This document shows positions 1-5,019 of a stretch of DNA of 7,975 bases, one piece after another (within the stretch, counting starts at the first letter, position 1; each line of letters opens with the position of its first letter). A model generated the notes under the pieces. The model worked only from the letters and a program-made list of their open reading frames with translations, searched no databases and was not told the origin of the DNA. The stretch lies in the NCBI GenBank assembly GCA_017745115.1, contig JAGIAA010000061.1, forward strand, positions 1-7,975. Reading direction: 5' to 3'. Origin of the DNA: Sphingobium sp. Lineage in GTDB: Bacteria > Pseudomonadota > Alphaproteobacteria > Sphingomonadales > Sphingomonadaceae. The translations under genes and the position numbers were made by a program.

Positions 1-29
1 GGAGAAGGGTCGCCCCTCCTCCCTTTTTT
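1..29 (+). terminator. Imperfect hairpin plus T-run at window edge
   Basis: The first 22 bases can fold as an imperfect hairpin: 1-9 pairs with 13-22, with one bulge and one mismatch around a TCG loop. Six Ts follow at 24-29. This would suit an intrinsic terminator for a plus-strand gene ending left of the window. The opening bases GGAGAAGGG also match the right arm of the palindromic repeat seen at 888-911, so this may instead be the cut end of another copy of that repeat. The left edge prevents a decision. Confidence 0.3.
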
Positions 30-61
30 CTTGTCTCCCTTGGAACGACCAAAGCTTCGGC

Positions 62-84
62 GCGATTGCCGCACGTGCAATCGC
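62..84. repeat. 8-bp inverted repeat upstream of GNAT gene
   Basis: GCGATTGC (62-69) and GCAATCGC (77-84) are perfect inverted arms around a 7-nt spacer. The site lies 71 bp before the GNAT start codon. No T-run follows on either strand, so a regulator-binding site is more likely than a terminator. The inner 7-bp arms and the spacer length are repeated exactly at 3390-3410, upstream of the small frame at 3501. Confidence 0.5.
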
Positions 85-155
85 AATGCCTTAGGATGTC
101 GTGAAAGCGTCACCAAAGCACGGCATCCGCCGCGCTACGGCAAGGAGAGACAGAC

Positions 156-731
156 ATGTTCGCCCGTACACCAAGACTGCTCCTGCGGCCCGGCTGGCAG
201 GAAGATGCCCAGGCCCTGCACGCTGCGATGGCGGACGAGGGTGTCGTGCGTAACCTTGCGCGTGCACCCTGGCCCTATTCGCTGTCCGATGCGGAAACCT
301 TCCTGGCGCGGGAGCCTGACCCGCGCCTGCCGATGTTCCTCGCGTTCAACCGGACGCAGGGCCGGCCGCTGCTCATCGGCGGCTGCGGCATCGGTCGTCG
401 CGAGGATGGCAGCCTCGAGCTCGGCTACTGGGTTGCGCGCCCTTACTGGGGCCTCGGTTTCGCGACCGAAGCCACGCGCGCCGTCATGCGCATTGCGCGG
501 GCTACCGGCCTCACGGGCATCGGTTGCAGCCATTTCGTCGACAACCCCGCCTCGGGCCGCGTCATGCGCAAGCTCGGCTTCCGTCCAACCGGCACGTTCG
601 TTCGCCGGTTCAGCGCCGGCCGCGGCGAGGAAGCGCTTGCCATGGTCTATGAGGACGCCGGCGAGAGCGACATGTGCGGCGACGTAGCCTTTGACCTTTA
701 CGACGACGCGTCGGCGCTCGTCGCGGCTTGA
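156..731 (+). CDS. GNAT family N-acetyltransferase
   Basis: A 191-residue protein of the GNAT superfamily, which transfers an acetyl group from acetyl-CoA to an amine. It fits the RimJ/RimL-like acetyltransferase_3 group: the N-terminus TPRLLLRP (residues 5-12) is the usual first strand. Residues 95-103 (RPYWGLGFA) form the acetyl-CoA pyrophosphate loop of motif A, followed by an amphipathic helix. DNPASGRVMRKLGF (129-142) is the motif B segment, where an Asn and the KLGF turn are typical. The ATG at 156 follows AAGGAGA (142-148) at good spacing, which supports this start. The last 25 residues or so are acidic and less family-like. The substrate cannot be read from the sequence; it may be a protein N-terminus or a small molecule. 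The gene stands alone, with the REPIN-like element 8 bp beyond its stop. The family assignment is firm. Confidence 0.93.
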   Translation: MFARTPRLLLRPGWQEDAQALHAAMADEGVVRNLARAPWPYSLSDAETFLAREPDPRLPMFLAFNRTQGRPLLIGGCGIGRREDGSLELGYWVARPYWGLGFATEATRAVMRIARATGLTGIGCSHFVDNPASGRVMRKLGFRPTGTFVRRFSAGRGEEALAMVYEDAGESDMCGDVAFDLYDDASALVAA

Positions 732-738
732 ACATATC

Positions 739-911
739 CCCTCTCCCGCTTGCGGGAGAGGGCGGGCCCCGCCGCATAGCGGTGGGAGGGTGAGGGTCTT
801 CTACGAATGACCTGAGCGGGACACCCTCATCCAACTTCGCCTAGCCAACTGCGTCGGCAAGGCTTCGTATCCTTCTCCGCTTCGTATCCTTCTCCCGCAA
901 GCGGGAGAAGG
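739..911. repeat. REPIN-like element: two inverted REP palindromes
   Basis: Two near-identical palindromes bound this intergenic stretch. The left one has arms CCCTCTCCCGC (739-749) and GCGGGAGAGGG (752-762) around TT. The right one has arms CCTTCTCCCGC (888-898) and GCGGGAGAAGG (901-911) around AA. Taken as reverse complements they match at 22 of 24 positions, so they lie in opposite orientation, as in a REP doublet. Between them, GGGTGAGGGT (788-797) pairs with ACCCTCATCC (823-832) with one mismatch, giving a nested symmetric structure. The element fills the gap between the convergent GNAT and corA genes. The right palindrome begins 4 bp past the corA stop and may end or stabilise both messages. 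REP-type elements are thought to be moved by RAYT transposases; none is encoded here. Confidence 0.72.
862..895. repeat. 17-bp perfect tandem duplication
   Basis: GCTTCGTATCCTTCTCC occurs twice with no gap, at 862-878 and 879-895. The second copy runs into the right palindrome of the REPIN-like element (888-911), so the first copy carries a truncated left end of that palindrome. This looks like a local duplication at the edge of the element, by slippage or during its insertion. Confidence 0.85.
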
Positions 912-915
912 CACT

Positions 916-1890
916 TTAAAGCCAGCCCGACTTCCGGAAACGCCAGTAGAGGACGGCGCAGATCAACCCCATCAGCGCGAGCGCCATGTCGTAGCCGTAG
1001 CGCCATTCCAGCTCGGGCATGAACTTGAAGTTCATGCCGTAAATGCCGGCGATGGCGGTGGGGACCGCGAGCAGACCGGCCCAGGCCGCGAGTTTGCGGG
1101 TGTTGTCGCCTTGGCGTTGCATTTCGAGCAGATTGCTCGTTTCCACCACCGAGGTCAGGATTTCGCGCAGGCCGCCGAGGCGATATTCGGCGCGGCGGAC
1201 ATGATCGTACACGTCGCGGAAATAGGGCCGCATGTTCGAATCGACGTGCGGCATCGACACATTGGCCATGCGCGCCGCGACGTCGATCATCACGCCCAGC
1301 ACGCGCTGGAAGCGCACCACCTCGCGGCGCATGGCGAAGATACGCAGGATCGAATCGCGATCCAGGAAGCAGTCGCTGGCCGTCGTCTCCATGGCCAGCG
1401 CCTCGTCCTCCAGCTGCTCGACGATCGGGAAATAGCCGTCGACGATGAAGTCGAGGATCGAGTGCAGCACATAGTCCGGGCCATGTGACAGGGCCTGGGG
1501 CGTCGCTTCGAGATGGGCGCGCAGCTCGTCATGCTTGCGCGCCGAGCCCTGCCTGACCGTAACGATGAAGCCTTCGCCCAGAAAGATCGCCGTCTGGCCA
1601 TAGGTGATCTCGTCATCCTCCTCGAGATGGGCGGTGCGCAGCACGAGGAAGAGCTGGTCGCCATATTGCTCGACTTTCGGCAGCTGGCGTTTGGCCTGCG
1701 CGTCCTCGACGGCGAGCGGGTGCAATCCGAAGCAGGCGGCCACCATGTCGAGTTCCTCGTCGCTCGGCTCGAACAGGCCGATCCAGACGAACTCGTTCTT
1801 CGCCGGTGGCCAATGCTCCGGCTTATGGCCGAGCACGACTTCGCCGACGGCCTTGCCGTCGCGATAGCGGCGCGCCGCCACCACGGTCAT
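916..1890 (-). CDS. corA: CorA family divalent cation transporter
   Basis: A 324-residue CorA-type inner-membrane channel for Mg2+, possibly also Co2+ or Ni2+, working as a pentamer. A long acidic cytoplasmic domain (about 1-260) ends in the extended helix that forms the funnel in known structures. Two C-terminal membrane segments follow, at about 267-284 and 301-317, and a basic tail (RFRKSGWL). The signature GMN selectivity motif is at residues 285-287, directly after the first segment. It is followed by the FKFMPEL loop typical of CorA proper rather than ZntB. Length matches the family (about 310-350). The ATG at 1890 lies 10 nt after the oxygenase stop with only a weak ribosome site, which suggests one transcript and possibly translational coupling. 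No riboswitch is visible. The family is certain; the ion is inferred. Confidence 0.95.
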   Translation of the reverse strand: MTVVAARRYRDGKAVGEVVLGHKPEHWPPAKNEFVWIGLFEPSDEELDMVAACFGLHPLAVEDAQAKRQLPKVEQYGDQLFLVLRTAHLEEDDEITYGQTAIFLGEGFIVTVRQGSARKHDELRAHLEATPQALSHGPDYVLHSILDFIVDGYFPIVEQLEDEALAMETTASDCFLDRDSILRIFAMRREVVRFQRVLGVMIDVAARMANVSMPHVDSNMRPYFRDVYDHVRRAEYRLGGLREILTSVVETSNLLEMQRQGDNTRKLAAWAGLLAVPTAIAGIYGMNFKFMPELEWRYGYDMALALMGLICAVLYWRFRKSGWL

Positions 1891-1900
1891 ACGCCGACCG

Positions 1901-2842
1901 TCACTTGATGAGGCCGATTTCCCGCAGGCGCTGATGCAGATAGTCGTGCGCCGAAATCGGCGGCTCGCGCAGCGGATTGTCGGCCGTCACGGTCTGCGGC
2001 AGCGCCTCGATCATCACCTGAGGTTCGAGGTGCAGGAAGAAGGGCATGGAGTAGCGCGGAATGCCCCGGCGCTCCGGCGGGGGATTGACGACGCGGTGGC
2101 TGGTCGAGGGCAGCACGTGATTGGTCAGGCGCTGCAGCATGTCGCCGACATTGATGACGAGCGCGCCCGGAGGCGGTGCGGCCGGAATCCAGTTGCCCGA
2201 CTTGGTGAGCAGCTCCAGGCCCCCTTCTTCGGCGCCGAGCAGCAGCGTGATCAGGTTGATGTCCTCGTGTGCGCCGGCGCGAATGCCCGGCGCATTGGCC
2301 GAGACCGGCGGATAATGGAGGAGGCGCAGAATCGAATTGCCTTCGTCGATCTTGTCGTCGAACCAGTGCGCATCGAGGCCGAGATGACGCGCAACGCCCT
2401 GGAGAATCTTGGCGCCGGTCGCATCCATGGCATTGAACAGCTGTTCGAAGGTCTCGCGGAAACCGGCGATCTCGCTCGGCCAGACATTGGGCGGCATGGT
2501 CTCGGCGAGCGGGCTGCCGGCGGGCAGCTCGCGGCCGACATGCCAGAATTCCTTGAGGTCGTTCTCGGACGCGCCCTTCGCGATCTCGGTGCCGAATGCC
2601 GTGTAGCCGCGCTGGCCGGCGGCGCCGGAAAGCAGATAGGCGCGCTTGGTTGCCTCGGGCAGGGCAAAGAACTGCTTGGCGAGATCCCAGCTCTTGGCGA
2701 TCAGCGCCTGGTCGATGCCGTGATCCTTGACGAGGGCGAAGCCGAACTCGCGAAAGCTGCCGCCGATCGCGTCGGCAAAGTCGTCCTCCGAAAGTCCGGA
2801 GAGGGAGAGAACGGGCATCCGTTCGATGTCGGTGGTGGCCAT
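1901..2842 (-). CDS. 2-oxoglutarate/Fe(II)-dependent oxygenase, isopenicillin-N-synthase-like
   Basis: A 313-residue cytosolic non-haem iron oxygenase of the isopenicillin N synthase / ethylene-forming-enzyme group. The N-terminal DIOX_N domain covers about 9-130, with FREFGFALVKDHGI (30-43) as its typical segment. The double-stranded beta-helix domain follows at about 165-275. Iron ligands are visible as H192-E-D194 and H249 (STSHRVVNPP). R263-Y-S265 is the RxS pair that binds the 2-oxoglutarate carboxylate, and NVGD is at 231-234. All expected catalytic residues are present, so it should be active. The substrate is unknown: related bacterial proteins are annotated only by family. It is the first gene of a likely pair with corA and is divergent from the EVE gene across 118 bp. 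The start gives the conserved N-terminus, although its ribosome site is weak. Confidence 0.92.
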   Translation of the reverse strand: MATTDIERMPVLSLSGLSEDDFADAIGGSFREFGFALVKDHGIDQALIAKSWDLAKQFFALPEATKRAYLLSGAAGQRGYTAFGTEIAKGASENDLKEFWHVGRELPAGSPLAETMPPNVWPSEIAGFRETFEQLFNAMDATGAKILQGVARHLGLDAHWFDDKIDEGNSILRLLHYPPVSANAPGIRAGAHEDINLITLLLGAEEGGLELLTKSGNWIPAAPPPGALVINVGDMLQRLTNHVLPSTSHRVVNPPPERRGIPRYSMPFFLHLEPQVMIEALPQTVTADNPLREPPISAHDYLHQRLREIGLIK

Positions 2843-2960
2843 GCATGACTCGTTCGAAAATGGATTTGTTGACGAAAGGACTAGGCTTGAGGCTGGGGTT
2901 GCGCAAGCGGCGGTGCCGTGGGATGGCGGGGCCGTTCATGCGACGGAGAACGAGGCGGCG

Positions 2961-3374
2961 ATGCGCTATTGGCTGATGAAATCGGAACCGGACACATTTT
3001 CCTGGGACGATCTCGTCAAGAAAGGCGAGGCGGAGTGGGACGGTGTGCGTAACCACACGGCGCAGCTCAACATGAAGGCCATGGAAGTCGGCGACCAGGC
3101 GCTCTTCTACCACAGCAATATTGGCCTCGAATGCGTCGGCATCATGAAGATCGTGCGGACCGCGGCGCAGGACAGCACCGACGAGACCGGCAAATGGAAG
3201 GCCGTGATGGTGGCGCCGTACAAGAAGCTCGCCAAGCCGGTGACGCTGAAGGCGATCAAGGCCGATCCCGCGCTGAAGAAGATGGAGCTGATCCGCCAGT
3301 CGCGCCTCTCCGTGGCGCCGGTTCGCGATGAAGAATTCGCCCATATCCTCGACATGGCGGGCGGTACGGAATAG
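2961..3374 (+). CDS. EVE domain-containing protein (DUF55)
   Basis: A 137-residue single-domain EVE protein. EVE is a PUA/YTH-like fold; some members bind modified cytosine in DNA or RNA, but the role of stand-alone bacterial proteins is not settled. The family start MRYWLMKSEPDTFSW (1-15) is intact. WDGVRNHTAQ (27-36), ALFYHSN (47-53) and RQSRLSVAPV (112-121) follow in the usual order, and length is normal. The ATG at 2961 was chosen because it gives the canonical N-terminus and follows GAGG (2952-2955). The frame stays open upstream to 2727, but that part overlaps the divergent oxygenase and looks unlike protein. It probably shares a divergent promoter region (2843-2960) with the oxygenase; no clear sigma-70 pair could be fixed there. 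No methylase or restriction gene is nearby. Confidence 0.93.
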   Translation: MRYWLMKSEPDTFSWDDLVKKGEAEWDGVRNHTAQLNMKAMEVGDQALFYHSNIGLECVGIMKIVRTAAQDSTDETGKWKAVMVAPYKKLAKPVTLKAIKADPALKKMELIRQSRLSVAPVRDEEFAHILDMAGGTE

Positions 3375-3389
3375 CGGCGCTTGGCTTCA

Positions 3390-3410
3390 CGATTGCATTT
3401 CTTGCAATCG
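3390..3410. repeat. 7-bp inverted repeat, matching 63-83
   Basis: CGATTGC (3390-3396) and GCAATCG (3404-3410) are perfect inverted arms with a 7-nt spacer (ATTTCTT). Arms and spacer length equal those at 63-83, while the spacer sequence differs. The site lies 15 bp after the EVE stop and 90 bp before the small frame at 3501. There is no T-run after it on either strand, so it is a weak candidate for the EVE terminator and a fair one for an operator. Confidence 0.5.
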
Positions 3411-3427
3411 CCCGACCCCCTTTGCAG

Positions 3428-3456
3428 TTGAGATTCGCTGCACCGCAACATATCTC
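3428..3456 (+). promoter_or_regulatory. Possible promoter for the small frame at 3501
   Basis: TTGAGA (3428-3433) and TATCTC (3451-3456) are separated by 17 bp. The -35-like part is good and the -10-like part is only half matching. Transcription would begin near 3463, leaving a leader of roughly 38 nt that includes the hairpin at 3478-3495. It is supported mainly by position. Confidence 0.3.
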
Positions 3457-3477
3457 GCACGGCGGAAGAAGAGGGTG

Positions 3478-3495
3478 CCTCCACGACAATGGAGG
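3478..3495 (+). promoter_or_regulatory. Hairpin sequestering the Shine-Dalgarno site
   Basis: CCTCCA (3478-3483) is perfectly complementary to TGGAGG (3490-3495), with a 6-nt CGACAA loop. The right arm contains the whole GGAGG ribosome-binding site, which lies 5 nt before ATG 3501 and 8 nt before ATG 3504. If it forms in the message it would mask the ribosome site, so translation may depend on temperature, a ligand, a protein or another RNA. The pairing is directly visible; control by it is inference. Confidence 0.5.
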
Positions 3496-3500
3496 ATATC

Positions 3501-3587
3501 ATGATGCGTTTGCTCAAGAAGCTGGTCCAAGCCTATCTGGATTCGACCGAAAAATACGGTGCGATGACCCACTTCGGGTTTTATTGA
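3501..3587 (+). CDS. Small hypothetical protein, 28 residues
   Basis: A short frame of 28 codons that I do not recognise. A near-consensus GGAGGA (3491-3496) stands 5 nt before ATG 3501 and 8 nt before a second ATG at 3504, so either may be used. An in-frame ATG at 3489 overlaps the ribosome site and is unlikely. The first half, about residues 3-18, is a basic amphipathic helix-like segment rich in Leu and Lys. The second half is aromatic and ends YGAMTHFGFY. It has no Cys and no membrane segment. Codon choice (CTG, CTC, AAG, GCC, ACC) resembles the neighbours. An intrinsic terminator begins 36 nt after the stop, so it has the layout of a single-gene unit: possible promoter, ribosome site, frame, terminator. 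No plus-strand gene follows that it could serve as a leader peptide. Function is unknown. Confidence 0.55.
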   Translation: MMRLLKKLVQAYLDSTEKYGAMTHFGFY

Positions 3588-3623
3588 CCGGATCGGCGCC
3601 TCCCGGGCGTGATAAGATCGATG

Positions 3624-3654
3624 AGGGGCGGGCCGCAAGGAACCGCCCCTTTTT
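3624..3654 (+). terminator. Strong rho-independent terminator
   Basis: AGGGGCGG (3624-3631) pairs perfectly with CCGCCCCT (3643-3650) around an 11-nt loop. Five Ts (3650-3654) follow on the plus strand. It lies 36 nt after the stop of the small frame at 3501-3587 and marks the end of a plus-strand transcript. This is independent support that the small frame's region is transcribed. Confidence 0.85.
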
Positions 3655-3692
3655 CGTAACTTGCGCCGGTGCGGCACCAGAAGCCCCCGGAC

Positions 3693-3701
3693 TTATCCAC
3701 A
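3693..3701 (+). promoter_or_regulatory. Perfect DnaA-box consensus
   Basis: TTATCCACA at 3693-3701 equals the strongest form of the DnaA box (TTATNCACA). The core TCCACA recurs 10 bp later (3706-3711), one helical turn away, in a poorer context. No origin genes or AT-rich unwinding region lie nearby, so this is more likely an isolated DnaA-binding or regulatory site than an origin. A chance match is possible. Confidence 0.35.
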
Positions 3702-4183
3702 TCCGTCCACAATTTTGACGGTCCGCATCGCGCTGCGGCGTCGAATCGCTCTTGGTACGACTCGAAAAGCGTGACACCATTCAATCATCGAGACGACGAG
3801 AAAGCTTTGAGAAATCAGAGGTTTGGAGTGGTCTGGTGCATCGAGGTGCGTCCTGCTGAAAGGCTTGGATCCCGAAGTGCGGCCACTGGCGAGGGACCGT
3901 GTGACGGCGCTTCGGCGCAGTTCTGGAATCGGACCAGAGGCTTGGGTGCCGGGCAAGCTGTCTAGGCTTGAAGGAGCGCCCGAAATGGATAGGCCGGCTG
4001 CCGCAAGGCGCCCCTGTCCAGTCCCCGAGGAGGCCGTCCGGCCAAGATGGGGGCAAGGAATGAGAAACCCCGTTTTACGAGGTGACTTGTTCCGGCGGAG
4101 CAGGAAGAATCGCTTGCGATTTGGACGAGACCGCCATGCCAGTCACCGGATGTCCGGCAACGGATTTGAAGGCGACGGTGCAG

Positions 4184-4214
4184 TGGGGGTCGGCAGCAAT
4201 GCCGGCCCCCATTT
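4184..4214 (+). terminator. GC-rich hairpin with short T-run, between convergent units
   Basis: TGGGGGTCGGC (4184-4194) and GCCGGCCCCCA (4201-4211) form an 11-bp stem with one G-T pair and a 6-nt loop. TTT follows at 4212-4214 on the plus strand. On the minus strand it lies 18 nt after the GNAT stop at 4230, where it could end that message, though without a U-tract. On the plus strand it could end a transcript from the gene-poor region before it. Confidence 0.5.
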
Positions 4215-4229
4215 AGCATGTGCAGCGCG

Positions 4230-4787
4230 TCAGGGCCTGCGAATCTCGAACACCACATAGGGTCTGGGCTCTCCATCGACCATCACGTCGATCAGGCCGT
4301 CGCGCAGCCGCCCGCCAATCTTCGTCATGGCACCGCGCGACCGCGAGTTGGTATCGCCGACCCTGAAGATCACGCAATCGAACCAGCGGAAGGCGTGATC
4401 GAGCATCAGCCGCTTCACCTCGCGATTCGTCGCGCCGCCCCAATGCCGCCGCACCAGGAAGGTCCAGCCGATCTCGACCTCGCCGCTTGCCGGGTCATGG
4501 ACGTGGTAGCGGCTCGAGCCGATGATCGCGCCGGTGCTGCGTTCGATGATCGCGAGGGTACTCCCGCTCGCCAGACCTTCCTCGAAATAGCGGCGAAACA
4601 CGGGTTCCTTGTATCGGTCGCGCACGGGATGCACGGCCCAGATCAGCGGATCGGAGCCCGCCGCGAACATTTCCTTCCAGTCCTCCGCCGCCATCGGACG
4701 CAGGACGACCGTTTCGCCAACGAGCAGGGGCTGCCAGTCGGGCGATGTCTCGATGTCTTGCGCCAGCGTTTCCTGCGTCTGTGTCAT
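4230..4787 (-). CDS. GNAT family N-acetyltransferase, RimJ/RimL-like
   Basis: A 185-residue acetyl-CoA-dependent acetyltransferase. LLVGETVVLRPMAAEDW (21-37) is the classic N-terminal strand and turn of this family. EIGWTFL (105-111) leads into motif A at RRHWGGATNREVKRLML (113-129), which binds acetyl-CoA. NSRSRGAMTKIGG (147-159) is motif B. This matches the widespread W-x-G-G-x-x-N-x-E-x-K subgroup, whose substrates are mostly unknown. The start at 4787 was chosen over an in-frame ATG at 4964. AAGGAGA lies 9 nt upstream of 4787, and the extra 59 residues have no family character. There are 232 bp between this start and the pepF stop, so it probably has its own promoter, although none could be fixed. 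A GC hairpin (4184-4211) follows its stop. Confidence 0.92.
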   Translation of the reverse strand: MTQTQETLAQDIETSPDWQPLLVGETVVLRPMAAEDWKEMFAAGSDPLIWAVHPVRDRYKEPVFRRYFEEGLASGSTLAIIERSTGAIIGSSRYHVHDPASGEVEIGWTFLVRRHWGGATNREVKRLMLDHAFRWFDCVIFRVGDTNSRSRGAMTKIGGRLRDGLIDVMVDGEPRPYVVFEIRRP

Positions 4788-4796
4788 AGGGACGGG

Positions 4797-4803
4797 TCTC
4801 CTT
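4797..4803 (-). promoter_or_regulatory. Ribosome-binding site that sets the GNAT start
   Basis: On the minus strand this reads AAGGAGA within an AAGGAAGGAGA run, 9 nt before ATG 4787. It is among the clearest ribosome sites in the window and decides the start against the longer frame beginning at 4964. Confidence 0.8.
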
Positions 4804-4959
4804 CCTTGGGAGGCCGCGTGCTGCTCTCGATGACGGGGAAACCTCATATGCCGTTCCGCCACCTTGGGCAGAAACGGCCGGGTTGTCTTATGCGCGCAAC
4901 CAGTCCGTCCCGCCGCAGCAGGATGCCCAGAATGCTTTACCTCGAATGGTCGCGTGCAT

Positions 4960-5009
4960 GGCACGGCCTGTGACGGAGCCGAGGCCGTCCGTCAAGCCCG
5001 TGCCGTGCC
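4960..5009 (-). terminator. Nested hairpin downstream of pepF
   Basis: Two perfect stems are nested. The outer pairs GGCACGGC (4960-4967) with GCCGTGCC (5002-5009). The inner pairs TGACGGA (4971-4977) with TCCGTCA (4988-4994). It starts 10 nt past the pepF stop. No U-tract follows on the minus strand, so it is not a standard intrinsic terminator. It may block 3' exonucleases or work with Rho. Confidence 0.45.
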
Positions 5010-5019
5010 CGTCTTCAGG

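Larger units (their letters stand above)
3655..4229. other. Gene-poor 575-bp region
   Basis: No reading frame here on either strand has convincing protein character. The open frames are rich in Arg, Ser, Pro and codons rare in the neighbours (AGG, AGA, CGA, TTA). The region holds a perfect DnaA-box consensus (3693-3701) and a TTGACG hexamer (3715-3720) without a good -10 partner. AGGCTTG occurs three times (3861, 3938, 3964), and there is a small CAAGC/GCTTG hairpin (3954-3970). AATCGC-TT-GCGATT (4108-4121) is another inverted repeat, and a GC-rich hairpin sits at 4184-4211. One frame from ATG 3985 has a good ribosome site (AAGGAG, 3971-3976), but its codon use argues against it. It could encode an untranslated RNA or be remnant sequence. 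It shows no features of tmRNA, RNase P RNA, 4.5S RNA or a tRNA. Confidence 0.5.

Noticed and set aside
2843..2960. Idea that the EVE protein (possible modified-base reader) and the divergent oxygenase form a DNA-modification system.
   Set aside because: The oxygenase is of the isopenicillin-N-synthase type, not TET/JBP or AlkB. No methylase, glycosylase or nuclease lies nearby, and adjacency alone does not support it.
1887..3344. A 485-codon minus-strand frame spanning the oxygenase and the EVE gene.
   Set aside because: It is out of frame with both clear genes and has Arg/His-rich shadow composition. The oxygenase and EVE frames carry the family motifs.
3390..3410. Reading the inverted repeat as the EVE gene terminator.
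   Set aside because: The stem has no T-run on either strand and the arms are AT-containing. The same arms and spacing recur at 63-83 upstream of another gene, which fits an operator better.
3823..4214. Possible group II intron (a GTGCG start near 3846) or a known RNA such as tmRNA, RNase P RNA or a cobalamin riboswitch.
   Set aside because: The conserved domain V of group II introns, the tmRNA tag frame, the RNase P core and the B12-box are not visible.
4788..4964. Longer GNAT protein starting at ATG 4964.
   Set aside because: The added 59 residues lack family character, while a strong AAGGAGA site stands 9 nt before ATG 4787, where the conserved protein begins.
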